From: JBARDN01 sp963755705
GTDB lineage: Bacteria > Desulfobacterota > Binatia > Binatales > Binataceae
DNA length: 64,000 nt
NCBI GenBank assembly: GCA_963755705.1
Contig: CAVWKW010000002.1
Coordinates: forward strand, 434,001 to 498,000
Direction: 5' to 3'
The stretch's first letter is position 1; every line of letters begins with the position of its first letter. The notes under the pieces are model-generated. The model did not search any database and was not told where the DNA came from. It saw only the letters and a list, made by a program, of their open reading frames with translations. Below, piece after piece: positions 51,769-60,716 of the stretch. The position numbers and the translations under genes are program-made.

Positions 51769-52944
51769 ATGCGAATCAAGCGCCCGGTTATGCTCGCGTT
51801 GATAGCGGCGCTATCTTGCGCAGCGGCTGCGCTCGCACAAGAACCGCGCCCTCTCCTGCACGCATATCACACGGTAGTGCCGCTCGACCCCGGCGTGACC
51901 CGATCGATGGTTCGCGCGGCGGTCGCGTCTTCGGCGACGGTCCCAATGTGGGAATACACCGTCGTCTCGCCGCTGAACGACAGACAATATTCAGGAACAA
52001 TGATCGGACGCAGTCCGTTCTTTCATGGCGCGCGCACGACCGCGATCCCGGCGGTCATCGTCCCGATAGTAATCACTATGTCCGATGGCACCGTGTTCAA
52101 TCCTGCCGCGACTGACACGACATGCTCGCCGGCCGGGGCCGCGCTCAGCCTGGTGCAGAATTCCCCACTGTTCAATTCAATAGATATCATGATGGGCTCC
52201 ACCGACGTCGGCGTGGCCGAATATGTAGATGCGTTCCAGCGCGCCAACTTCTGGACTGAAGTATCGCCGACCGGGGATCGGTATCATACTGTGCTGAGTC
52301 CGGTTACTACCGTGAGCGCGATACCGGTAACGGTTCCTTCCGCCTACGGCGCCACCAATAGCACTGCGAAGTACGGTGGCTGCGGCGGCGTAATCGGCGT
52401 GATTAGCTACTCGTGGTGGAATGACTACGTGTTGGAAACAATCATGCCTTCGCTCGCCAGCAGCGGAGTCGGCCCTTCCGTGTTTCCGGTTTTCCTCTTC
52501 TACAACGTGGTAATGAACGATGGCGCGCTGAACCTCGGCGAAGACTGCTGTATCCTCGGCTACCACGGTGCCGCGGGCGTCGCGCCGCAGACCTACGCGG
52601 TCGCGGACTTCGACACGACCGGCATTTTCGGTGGGACCAAGGATATCTCCGACATGAGCCATGAGATCGCCGAATGGATGAACGACCCGCTAGGAAACAA
52701 TCCGACTCCGGCGTGGGGAGGAGTCGGCCAGGTCGTCGGGGGCTGCCAGAATAATCTGGAAGTAGGCGACCCGCTGAGCGGCACCCTCTTTCCGAAAATC
52801 ACGATGCCAAATGGCTATACCTACAACCCGCAAGAGCTGGCGTTCTTTTCGTGGTTCTATCGACAGGCGCCTTCGATCGGCGTAAACGGCTGGTACTCCG
52901 ATAACGATACATTCACCAGCGACGCCGGACCAATCTGCGAGTGA
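51769..52944 (+). CDS. Secreted protein with HExxE motif (exordium-like region)
   Basis: A 391-residue exported protein with signal peptide MLALIAALSCAAAALAQ. Near residue 300 it has DMSHEIAEWMNDPLGNN, followed by an EVGDPLSG segment. This order recalls the HE-x2-E block and EigD block of phosphate-induced/exordium-type and related secreted proteins, which look like metalloprotease relatives. Activity is not shown. Three CxxC-like or CC positions may form disulfides. Its stop overlaps the next gene's GTG start (GTGA), so the two are translated together and may act together at the surface. Confidence 0.65.
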   Translation: MRIKRPVMLALIAALSCAAAALAQEPRPLLHAYHTVVPLDPGVTRSMVRAAVASSATVPMWEYTVVSPLNDRQYSGTMIGRSPFFHGARTTAIPAVIVPIVITMSDGTVFNPAATDTTCSPAGAALSLVQNSPLFNSIDIMMGSTDVGVAEYVDAFQRANFWTEVSPTGDRYHTVLSPVTTVSAIPVTVPSAYGATNSTAKYGGCGGVIGVISYSWWNDYVLETIMPSLASSGVGPSVFPVFLFYNVVMNDGALNLGEDCCILGYHGAAGVAPQTYAVADFDTTGIFGGTKDISDMSHEIAEWMNDPLGNNPTPAWGGVGQVVGGCQNNLEVGDPLSGTLFPKITMPNGYTYNPQELAFFSWFYRQAPSIGVNGWYSDNDTFTSDAGPICE

Positions 52945-53933
52945 GTATTTCGCGTCATACTGCTAAATGGCTATTCGGGATTTTCGGTCTGATCGTCGCA
53001 ATACTATGCGCGGGAAATGTCATTGCCGATTCGATGACGTCGATTACCAGTCAGGCAGCCCAAGGTTCCAATGACTACGTGACCTGGTCTCAGTTAGGAC
53101 CTGACGCGACAACATTGGAAGCCAGCGAGAATCTCCAGTCGGCAGGTAGTATTGGGGTCGAGCTCGGCCTGGGCGAGTCGGGAAGCATCATATCCGCGGT
53201 ATGCCCCTCGGCCGAGGCCTGCAGCTGGACCGGCTCGGGTTTCGCCTCCGGAGATAGCCTCCTTTGGACCTCTGACCGCGGAAACGGAGGCACCGGCCCC
53301 GCGACGCTGACCTTCAACAAGCCGGTGGCAGGAGCGGGCGCATTGATACAGGCGGACGGACCAGCGCAGTTCACCGCGCGGATTCAGGTTTTCAACGGAA
53401 CGACCTCGCTCGGCTCATTCCCCATCACGAGTGATATCAACGGCGACGCGGCCTATATAGGAGTGAAGGATCAGACTGGCGCCGACATCACGTCTGCGAT
53501 TTTCAGCCTCACGAGCTGCGAGGGCAACTGCGCGGACTTCGCGATTGATACGGTTTATCTGAATACCGCGGCCGGTCCTCCTACACCGACTCCCACGTCG
53601 ATCGCCACGCCCACTCCCGTCGCGGCATCGCTGACCACCAGCACCAGGAGGCTCGAACTCAAGAGCAAACCGAAGACCGTCGTCTTGAGGAACAGGCGCA
53701 CGCCCAAACGGGATCAAACGATTATCGTGACCTCGATTAGCTCGTCGAGTACCGAGTTCGCGCCCAGCGGCGAATGCGTTGCCGCGCTTGCCCCGCGTGG
53801 ACGATGCGAATTCTCGGTCAGCTTCACGCCGAGCCCGGCGGGAACGCATCGGGGGATGCTTACAATCACCAGCAACGCGACCGACCCGGTGATCGAGATC
53901 GAGCTGGTGGGCAAAATCACGCCGCACAGGTAA
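52941..53933 (+). CDS. Secreted protein with C-terminal Ig-like (choice-of-anchor/DUF1573-type) domain
   Basis: A 330-residue exported protein. It starts with GTG overlapping the previous stop and has a signal segment LFGIFGLIVAILCAGNVIA. The middle is a beta-rich domain (VELGLGESGSIISAV ... SLTSCEGNCADFAIDTVY). A PT-rich linker (PPTPTPTSIATPTP) leads to an Ig-like domain at about 230-328 with TEFAPSGECVAALAPRGRCEFSVSFTP and GMLTITSNATDPVIEIELVG, common in extracellular bacterial proteins. Function unknown. Confidence 0.65.
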   Translation: MSISRHTAKWLFGIFGLIVAILCAGNVIADSMTSITSQAAQGSNDYVTWSQLGPDATTLEASENLQSAGSIGVELGLGESGSIISAVCPSAEACSWTGSGFASGDSLLWTSDRGNGGTGPATLTFNKPVAGAGALIQADGPAQFTARIQVFNGTTSLGSFPITSDINGDAAYIGVKDQTGADITSAIFSLTSCEGNCADFAIDTVYLNTAAGPPTPTPTSIATPTPVAASLTTSTRRLELKSKPKTVVLRNRRTPKRDQTIIVTSISSSSTEFAPSGECVAALAPRGRCEFSVSFTPSPAGTHRGMLTITSNATDPVIEIELVGKITPHR

Positions 53934-53986
53934 TGCCGCCTCCCTGGCTCTGGCACTATGCGCTCGATGCGTGGCATACGGAGGCA

Positions 53987-54832
53987 ATGGACGCCAAAAT
54001 TTCCGTATGCTTGAGCTTTGACTTCGACGCGCTGTCGTTATGGATCGGTGGGTTCCGTGCGCGCTCACTGAGCGCGATCTCCCGCGGCGAATTCGGACGC
54101 GTCGGAGCGGCGCGAATCCTCGACCTGCTGCGCGATTTCAAAATTCCCGCGACCTGGTTCGTACCCGGCCATAGCGCCGAGACCTTTCCACAAATCGTCG
54201 AGCGAATCGTCGCCGACGGTCACGAAGTCGGAAACCACGGCTATCTGCACACGCATCCGAAGAGCCCCGCCGACGAGGAAGAGATTCTGCTCCGCGGCAA
54301 CGAGGTAATTCAAAAGATTGCAGGACGCCGCCCGACCGGCTATCGCTCGCCGGGCGCCGGCCTCAGCGAGAATATGGTTGCCATGCTGCTGAAGCATTCC
54401 TTTGCGTACGACTCGAGCCTGATGGGCGACGATTTCGCGCCGTACTACCTGCGCGCAGGCGACCAGGCTCCCGCCGACGGTGCCTATGTTTTTGGAAAAG
54501 ACACCGGCGTCGTCGAATTGCCGTTCACCTGGGGCCTCGACGACTTTCCTGCGTTCGAGTACGTGACCAGCCGCGCGGGAATTCAAAGCGGTCTCGCGTC
54601 ACCAAACGCGGTGTACGACATCTGGGCAGGCGATTTCGACTACCTTTACGACCGCATCGGCGCCGGAGTGTACACGCTGACGATGCATCCGCAGGTGATC
54701 GGCCGCGGGCATCGGATGCTGATGCTCGAGCGGCTGATCAAGCACATCCAGTCTCATCGCGGAGTAAGTTTCGCGACGATGGGGGAAGTAGTTGCCGCCT
54801 GGAAACGCGCGCATCCGCTGGCAGCATCGTGA
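53987..54832 (+). CDS. Polysaccharide deacetylase-family (NodB homology) protein
   Basis: A 281-residue NodB-fold protein. SFDFDALSLW near 10-19 gives the catalytic and metal aspartates, HEVGNHGYLHTHP near 77-89 the metal histidines, then GYRSPGAGLS and the final TMHPQVIGRGHR. The pattern fits the cytoplasmic peptidoglycan-deacetylase/allantoinase-like (PgdA of Helicobacter, PuuE) branch and lacks a signal peptide, so the substrate may be a small amide. An in-frame ATG at 53933 touching the previous stop would add 18 residues; the 53987 ATG gives the usual N-terminus. Confidence 0.85.
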   Translation: MDAKISVCLSFDFDALSLWIGGFRARSLSAISRGEFGRVGAARILDLLRDFKIPATWFVPGHSAETFPQIVERIVADGHEVGNHGYLHTHPKSPADEEEILLRGNEVIQKIAGRRPTGYRSPGAGLSENMVAMLLKHSFAYDSSLMGDDFAPYYLRAGDQAPADGAYVFGKDTGVVELPFTWGLDDFPAFEYVTSRAGIQSGLASPNAVYDIWAGDFDYLYDRIGAGVYTLTMHPQVIGRGHRMLMLERLIKHIQSHRGVSFATMGEVVAAWKRAHPLAAS

Positions 54833-54837
54833 AAAGA

Positions 54838-54868
54838 AACGGCGGCGTGCTTGAGGCACGCCGCCGTT
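54838..54868. terminator. Bidirectional terminator
   Basis: A perfect 13-base stem, AACGGCGGCGTGC / GCACGCCGCCGTT, with a TTGAG loop, between the convergent deacetylase and glnA genes. Confidence 0.8.
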
Positions 54869-54892
54869 GCGTTTGCGATTGATCGTTCGAGC

Positions 54893-56323
54893 TTACGCGT
54901 CGTAGTAGAGCGCGAACTCGTACGGGTGCGGCCGCAGGCGGATGGCGCTTACTTCGTTGGTCATCTTGTATTCGATCCAGGTCTCGATCAGGTCCTCGGT
55001 AAATACGTCGCCCTTCAGCAGGAATTCGTGATCGCGCTTCAGGTTGGCGAGCGATTCTTCGAGCGACGCCGGCATGCTCGGCACTTCGGCCAGCTCCGAT
55101 GGTGTCAGCGCGTAGATGTCCTTGTCGAGCGGCTGCCCCGGATCGAGCCGGCGCTGGATTCCGTCGATCCCCGCCATCAGCATCGCGGAGAACGCGATGT
55201 ACGGATTGCAGGTTGGATCGGGGAAGCGCACTTCGATCCGCTTGGCCTTGGGCGATGGCGAGTACATCGGGATGCGCACCGAGGCCGAGCGATTTCGGCT
55301 CGAGTACGCAAGGTTGATTGGAGCCTCGAAGCCCGGAACCAGGCGCCGATAGGAATTGGTGCCCGGATTCGTGAACGCCGCGATAGTCGGCGCGTGATGC
55401 AGGATGCCCGCGATGTAGTGCATCGCGAGTTCCGACATCCCGGCGTAGCCGTTGCCCGCGAACAGCGGAGTGTCGCCCTTCCAGATGCTCTGATGCGTAT
55501 GCATCCCGGTGCCGTTGTCGCCAAAGATTGGCTTGGGCATGAAGGTCGCGGTCATCCCATGGCGCGCAGCCACGTTTTTCACGATGTACTTAAACCAGGT
55601 CAGCCAGTCCGCCATCTTGGTCAGCGGCTGGAAGCGCATGTCGATTTCCGCCTGACCTGCGGTAGCGACCTCATGATGCTGCTTCTCTACGCGGATCCCC
55701 ACCCGCTGCATCTCCAGCACCATCTCGGTGCGGATATCCTGCAGGCTGTCAGTCGGCGGCACCGGAAAGTAACCCTGCTTGTTCCGCACCTTGTAGCCGA
55801 GGTTGGCGCCGCCGCCCTTGATCGCCAGCTCTTTGCCGGCGTTCCAGTTACCTTCGTTGGACTCGATGTAGTAGTAGCTTGAATTTTGGGTGGTATCGAA
55901 CCGGATTCCGTCAAACACAAAAAACTCCGGTTCCGGCCCGAAGAAGGCGAGATCGCCGATTCCGGTGGATTTGAGATACGCCTCGGCCTTGCGCGAGATA
56001 TTGCGCGGATCGCGCGAGTAATCGGTGCGCGTGATCGGATCCGAGATATTACAGATAAGCGACAGAGTTGGATCCTTGGTGAACGGATCCATCACCGCCG
56101 TATCGGGATCGGGAATGACCAGCATGTCGCTTGCGTCGATCGCCTGCCAACCGCGGATCGATGATCCGTCGAAGCCGAGGCCCTCTTCGAAAGCGGCTTC
56201 GTCCTTGAATTCCGAAATCGGCGCGGTGAAATGCTGCCAGGTGCCGAGCAAGTCGATAAACTTGATATCGACCATCACGACTCCCTGATCCTTGATCATC
56301 TGCAAAACTTGTTTTGGCGTCAT
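54893..56323 (-). CDS. glnA: Glutamine synthetase, type I
   Basis: A 476-residue class I glutamine synthetase, ATP-dependent ligation of ammonia to glutamate. GFDGSSIRGW near 50, EPEFFVFD near 130, GTGMHTHQSIWK near 268, NPGTNSYRRLVPGFEAP and RIEVRFPD carry metal, ATP and substrate ligands. The tyrosine in LDKDIYALTPSELAEVP is the adenylylation site of the I-beta group, so covalent control by GlnE is expected. AGGAGGG lies 11 bases before the ATG. Confidence 0.96.
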   Translation of the reverse strand: MTPKQVLQMIKDQGVVMVDIKFIDLLGTWQHFTAPISEFKDEAAFEEGLGFDGSSIRGWQAIDASDMLVIPDPDTAVMDPFTKDPTLSLICNISDPITRTDYSRDPRNISRKAEAYLKSTGIGDLAFFGPEPEFFVFDGIRFDTTQNSSYYYIESNEGNWNAGKELAIKGGGANLGYKVRNKQGYFPVPPTDSLQDIRTEMVLEMQRVGIRVEKQHHEVATAGQAEIDMRFQPLTKMADWLTWFKYIVKNVAARHGMTATFMPKPIFGDNGTGMHTHQSIWKGDTPLFAGNGYAGMSELAMHYIAGILHHAPTIAAFTNPGTNSYRRLVPGFEAPINLAYSSRNRSASVRIPMYSPSPKAKRIEVRFPDPTCNPYIAFSAMLMAGIDGIQRRLDPGQPLDKDIYALTPSELAEVPSMPASLEESLANLKRDHEFLLKGDVFTEDLIETWIEYKMTNEVSAIRLRPHPYEFALYYDA

Positions 56324-56634
56324 CGAACCCGTAACCCTCCTGGCTATTTACAGCCGTAGCGCGTGTTGTCCTGAAATATCGAGGCGGCGGATGCCGCTCA
56401 ATCGACCGTAATCGTTAATGAAACCTGGATCGGATACCGACTGCGCGTGCAGCGGCGGTGTCGCAAGGTTGCTGAAAAGTCCCTTCGCTTTTTCGCATGA
56501 AACCGTCACAAAGGCAACGCCCGCGGTTTGGTCATCTGCCGTCATTTTGGGCACCATCCGGCCGCGCGCTCGAGCTGGCTTCCGAAGCATAGCCGCCGAT
56601 TTACGCCCGTCTTTCCGATCAGCGTGCGGCGTTG
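56324..56634. other. Intergenic region upstream of glnA
   Basis: About 310 bases between glnA and the DUF1646 gene. I see no convincing gene, no sigma-54 (GG-N10-GC) promoter I would stand by, and no strong hairpin. Confidence 0.4.
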
Positions 56635-57648
56635 TCATACCGCGAATTTGAGCAGAGCAAAATAGATGCCCAAACCGATCAGCCCGATCGGGATTCCGAT
56701 CCGCGCCCACGCCACGCTCCCGATCTTTAGCGGCACCGCGCTGATAATATTCGGGATGTTCCCTGGTATCAGCATGCCGCCGGAAATCAGCAGCGCAAGT
56801 ATCGCCTCGCGCGCGCGCACGAGCGTCATGTTGTGAACTTCAAGTGCGACCAGCGTCGCGTTGTCGAGCGCCGCCGACACGGTGTTCGCCCAGAACAATG
56901 CGTCGTTGCTGAGCCGGGCTACTATCTCGACCGCCAACGGCGCATAAGCATGACTTACCAGCACCAGGCCCGCGACAAACCCATACACGCGCAGCCCCTG
57001 CATCAGCGCCGCGAGCGGCGATTCGCGCACGGCCGATTGCGTGGTCGCTTCGAGGTAATTGCCGCGCGCGAAAATCCCGCCCAAGATTGAAGCGGCAAGC
57101 GCGCCCGGAATGATCCACGGCGCCAGCAGATCGAACAGACCAAAAAACGGCAGCTTGAGGGCAGAGGCCGCCAGCGTCGCCAGCGGCTCGCCGATCGGCG
57201 TCATCGCCGCGCCCATCCCGATCGCGAAACACGCCGCCACGGTCACGCGGACCCGTGCCGCGCCTTCGAGATGCAGCAGCCCGACGATCTCGACCAGCAC
57301 GATCGCCGCGACGATCGCCGTGATGACGCTCGAAGCCATCGCGAGGAGGAAGATCGATATTCCCGCCAGGATCGCGCGGGCCATCCGGCGTCGTAGCCGC
57401 GTAAAAATTTGCTCCAGGTATTCGCGCAAATAGCCGAACGCTATCGCCGCGATAATTACCGCAAGCGTGATCAGGATCGGCTCGGTTAGCGCATGTTCGA
57501 CGACGGTGCGCTCGAAGCCGCCGGCCAGAATCGTCGCGATTACGCCTATCACGAGAATATAGATTTCGATATTGCGTTCGATCCAGTGGATCGTAAGCGG
57601 ACCGAACAGCATCAGTACCAGAACAACAATTGCGGCAGTCGGATTCAT
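56635..57648 (-). CDS. DUF1646 family putative cation/ion transporter
   Basis: A 337-residue membrane protein with about ten helices. LLAMASSVITAIVAAIVLVEIV, GAAMTPIGEPLATLAAS and ISGGMLIPGNIPNIISA resemble the paired hairpin and NxP elements of the ion-transporter superfamily, most like DUF1646 proteins, which I know from archaea and a few bacteria. Substrate unproven; sodium or another cation is usually suggested. Start chosen at MNPTAAIVVLVLML; 30 upstream codons are open but unlike the family. It lies on the same strand as the porin gene upstream and glnA downstream. Confidence 0.75.
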   Translation of the reverse strand: MNPTAAIVVLVLMLFGPLTIHWIERNIEIYILVIGVIATILAGGFERTVVEHALTEPILITLAVIIAAIAFGYLREYLEQIFTRLRRRMARAILAGISIFLLAMASSVITAIVAAIVLVEIVGLLHLEGAARVRVTVAACFAIGMGAAMTPIGEPLATLAASALKLPFFGLFDLLAPWIIPGALAASILGGIFARGNYLEATTQSAVRESPLAALMQGLRVYGFVAGLVLVSHAYAPLAVEIVARLSNDALFWANTVSAALDNATLVALEVHNMTLVRAREAILALLISGGMLIPGNIPNIISAVPLKIGSVAWARIGIPIGLIGLGIYFALLKFAV

Positions 57649-57831
57649 CGCGTCGTGAGTGCTTCTCAATAACAGACCCGCTCTTCCGGCGCGAGACGCC
57701 AAAAAGCCGGGCGGCGGATCCGAATCTAATCGGCCCACCGCCCATGCTGCTTTGACTCGACGCTCCCCCGAGCGAGGAGATGTAGGTTACAGCTTAGATG
57801 CTATGTCTCTCTCCGGACGCAGTGCTCCTTC

Positions 57832-59217
57832 CTAGAATGCATAGATCACCGCCGTCAACATGGTGTCCTGCCCATGCCACATGTGCTGAACGCCGGTAAT
57901 CGGGTCGACGAAGTTATTGTTAGCGAACGACGCGGCGTTCGAATTATCGTGCCGGTATTCCAGCCGGACCAGCAGTCCGGTGACTTCAGGCACCTTGTAC
58001 GACACGGTTTGCGTTAGTTCCCACAGGGTTTGCGCGGTGCCGTCGGTGCGCGCGCCGTCCTTGTCCTGGAAGAATTCGCCGCGGCTGGCAAACTCATACT
58101 GGTTCCAGTCGTACACGATGTATTGCGCGAACCCCTGCCACGACGCGCTGTGCCCGTTGACCACAGGGCCATCCTCCGACGCGTACAGGTATTCGCTTTC
58201 CAGGGTCAGGTTCGGAATGAACGCAGGTTTCCAGGTGAGGATCGGATCGATCGCGCCCAGGGTCTGGTTCGAGGAATGAATCGCCTGCGATCCGATGGTT
58301 CCGTTGAGCACGAAGCTTAACGACTTGTCCTTCGTGTTGAGCGTGAGCTCGCCTTCTCCGGTCGGTCCGCCGTTGTTGTTGGCGGCAGGATCATCCCAGC
58401 CGTTATTCAATCCCGCCGTCACTGAAACGTAATCGTTGAAAGTGTAAGACCCGCGAATTCCGGTATGGGTCAGCGGTTCGCCGAGCGTGAACAGCAGTCC
58501 ACGCGTCTCGTTGAAATTCTGGTTCTGGTAGGTCGGGATAACTTCCGCTCCGAGCAGAGTCACGAAGCGTCCGGCGTCGAGACTGATTCCACTGCCGAGC
58601 GGAGCCGTATAGGTCAGGTAGTACTGGGTCGGATCGATGTACTGTCCGCCCACATGCGAGAGGTTCGAATAATTGGTCCCCGCTGAGATCGAATTGGCTA
58701 CCTGACCAAAGTTGATGTCCGTCACAAAGCCAACCGTGCCATCCTTCTCGATATGCAGGTTGCCCTGGGTGAGCTGAAAGCCGTCTTCATCCCACGCGCG
58801 GAAGGTGTTCACGTTGCCGTTGGGCTGATTGAAGTTGTGCTCGTACCCGACATCGACCAAGCCGTGGATGCTGACGCCGAGATTCTGCTCGACGTTGGTT
58901 TTGAAATCGCCAAAATTCTTTTCGAGCAAGCCCACGTGCTCGCCGACCGTCTGCGGCTTTGCGTTCGCATCAGCGGGCGCTGCCACCACTATCTCCTTCT
59001 CGATCTTTTTAACCTCGCTCTGCGTGTCGTCTACCTTGGTGGCCAGGTTCGAGACCTGACCGCTCAGCGCGTCGAGTCGCTGCTGCTCGCTGGCCGAGGT
59101 CGGCGCGGCGGCCGGACCTGCCGCCCATCCCGTCGATGCGATTAGCAATGCGACCATTGCAGATCCGCCGATAGGGCCGATCCTCGAAATCGCTCTCTTA
59201 CCGATCCGATGTTTCAC
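57832..59217 (-). CDS. Outer-membrane beta-barrel porin (BBP2-like)
   Basis: A 461-residue exported protein: signal peptide ending STGWAAG, a coiled-coil stretch at about 45-120 (LDALSGQVSNLATKVDDTQSEVKKIEKE), then a barrel of alternating beta strands, including ISLDAGRFVTLLGAEV and GIRGSYTFNDYVSVTAGLNNGWDD, ending in the C-terminal phenylalanine signal AVIYAF. The barrel matches the putative BBP2 beta-barrel porin family (PF07642). Substrate unknown. Confidence 0.85.
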   Translation of the reverse strand: MKHRIGKRAISRIGPIGGSAMVALLIASTGWAAGPAAAPTSASEQQRLDALSGQVSNLATKVDDTQSEVKKIEKEIVVAAPADANAKPQTVGEHVGLLEKNFGDFKTNVEQNLGVSIHGLVDVGYEHNFNQPNGNVNTFRAWDEDGFQLTQGNLHIEKDGTVGFVTDINFGQVANSISAGTNYSNLSHVGGQYIDPTQYYLTYTAPLGSGISLDAGRFVTLLGAEVIPTYQNQNFNETRGLLFTLGEPLTHTGIRGSYTFNDYVSVTAGLNNGWDDPAANNNGGPTGEGELTLNTKDKSLSFVLNGTIGSQAIHSSNQTLGAIDPILTWKPAFIPNLTLESEYLYASEDGPVVNGHSASWQGFAQYIVYDWNQYEFASRGEFFQDKDGARTDGTAQTLWELTQTVSYKVPEVTGLLVRLEYRHDNSNAASFANNNFVDPITGVQHMWHGQDTMLTAVIYAF

Positions 59218-59524
59218 TCTGACTCCTCCCTCACGGAATTAGGCATGAATTTGTCCGCCGACGAACGTTCGGCGCATTCATCGCGGGACGGATTACAAGT
59301 TTCGTACCGCGGGACGGCGTTTCCATTCGAGGGCGAAAGCACAGTATCTCACCCTTTCTTCACCGGTGGCCGCCGAGCGGTGATGCTCATAGCGGATGCA
59401 TCTGCCGCTTGTTTGCTCACGGGTTACCACGGATTTCCACCTGATCGAGGTCCTCCGGCAGCCTCAACGCCGTCGCGGGCTCGCCCTCACCGCTCCCGAC
59501 TGGCTACAATGATTTCGTCATCTG
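59218..59524. other. Intergenic region between divergent porin and small anchored protein genes
   Basis: About 307 bases that must hold the porin promoter. The plus-strand frame at 59209-59604 lacks coding character. No hairpin or hexamer pair stands out. Confidence 0.4.
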
Positions 59525-59878
59525 ATGCGCAAGAGCACTCTCGCAATTCTGATCGTCGCCGTTGCCTTCGGAGCATTCGTTTTCTACTCGCTTTTCAAAG
59601 TTGAACCAGTGCGAGTGATCACAAGCCATCTCGAGCATCGCGGCGCAGAGATATTCGTTGACGGCAGCCTGCGCAACACCGGACCCGACTTGGGGCCGCT
59701 GGACGTCGAGGTGCATTACTACGACGCCAACGGGCGCTCGCTCGGACAGGACAAGGTCGTGGTCGAGGAAATGAAGAGCGGCGGCGAGGCGCATTTCGCG
59801 ACCCCGCCACGGTCACTCGGGGAGGTCTCGGATTTCTCGATCTACCTGAACCACGGCCGTAACCCGTATGGAAATTGA
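59525..59878 (+). CDS. Membrane-anchored small extracytoplasmic protein (FxLYD-like)
   Basis: A 117-residue protein with an N-terminal anchor helix (STLAILIVAVAFGAFVFYSLF) and a single beta-sandwich-like domain: VDGSLRNTGPDLGPLDVEVHYYDANGRSLGQD, then SGGEAHFATPP and VSDFSIYLNHGRNPYGN. The strand order resembles FxLYD domains. No catalytic motif. It stands alone before an AT-rich region. Confidence 0.65.
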   Translation: MRKSTLAILIVAVAFGAFVFYSLFKVEPVRVITSHLEHRGAEIFVDGSLRNTGPDLGPLDVEVHYYDANGRSLGQDKVVVEEMKSGGEAHFATPPRSLGEVSDFSIYLNHGRNPYGN

Positions 59879-60160
59879 CGGACAGCCCAAAATTTCAGAT
59901 GAATAATTCTTATTTCTTAATAAAGTAAAACTTAAGAAAAATCCGCGTAAGCGTCTCTAAACGCGCCATTTTAGTGCCAGAAGGACCAGCGCGATGGTAA
60001 AATACTACAAAACATCATGCTGATTTTTCCGCTTTTAGTTGTTTGCCTTTGAGGTAATCTGATGTTACTTACAGTTAGTCACTTAAACAAACCTTTTTGT
60101 TCGAGGGGAAACGCCCCGTTTCCGGGCGACCAAAATTGAGAATTCAAAGAGGGATACTCT
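59879..60160. promoter_or_regulatory. AT-rich non-coding stretch upstream of the XRE regulator
   Basis: Markedly lower GC than the rest of the window, with runs such as TTCTTAATAAAGTAAAACTT. An inverted repeat TTCTTAA / TTAAGAA lies at 59914-59938, and a short GGGGAAACGCCCC hairpin near 60104-60116. Several AT-rich hexamers could be -10 boxes. Probably the control region of the XRE gene. Confidence 0.5.
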
Positions 60161-60589
60161 ATGGCACGAACCAAAGAACGAAATTTCGGGCAGGTGATTC
60201 GCGAACGGCGCCGCCAGCTTGACCTCACTCAGGAAGAGGTTGCGCACCGGATCAAGACCTCAACTCCCTATGTCGGCCATCTGGAATCCGGCAAGCGCCA
60301 TCCGTCGGACAAGATCGTGACCCGGCTGGCCGAAGTGCTGGGGCTCGATCGCCGCGACCTCTTTTTCCTCGCCAATCCGCGCGCCCAAGCGCTGCTCAAT
60401 CCGGAGCCCGAAACGCCCGCCAACTCGGCGTGGGAGGACTTCCGCAAGAACGAGCAGCTGCGCCGGATCCACAATATCTCGAGCGAAGAGATGGAGATGC
60501 TCGGCCGGGTCGCGCTGATGGGTGACGTCCGCTCGCCGCGCGATTTCCTGTATATCCTCACCACCGTCCGCCACGCGGTCGGCCGCTAG
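60161..60589 (+). CDS. XRE-family transcriptional regulator
   Basis: A 142-residue protein with an N-terminal Cro/C1-type helix-turn-helix at about 9-65: GQVIRERRRQLDLTQEEVAHRIKTSTPYVGHLESGKRHPSDKIV, the typical five-helix pattern. The C-terminal half (EEMEMLGRVALMGDVRSPRDFLYILTTVRHAV) is helical without a known ligand domain. GAGGGA precedes the ATG. The long AT-rich leader suggests it is itself regulated. Confidence 0.9.
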   Translation: MARTKERNFGQVIRERRRQLDLTQEEVAHRIKTSTPYVGHLESGKRHPSDKIVTRLAEVLGLDRRDLFFLANPRAQALLNPEPETPANSAWEDFRKNEQLRRIHNISSEEMEMLGRVALMGDVRSPRDFLYILTTVRHAVGR

Positions 60590-60716
60590 CTCCAAGAGCC
60601 GCCAAAGTCTCGCGCCGCGCGAGCGCACGGAGAATCTTCGAGTTCCGTGCGCTCACGCGGCGCAGCGCATTGGCGCATCGCGCAAAGGGCGGCTAAGCTG
60701 CGGTCGCATTGGTTTC

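Noticed and set aside
54851..55882. Plus-strand frame opposite glnA
   Set aside because: Antisense to a complete glutamine synthetase and begins inside the terminator.
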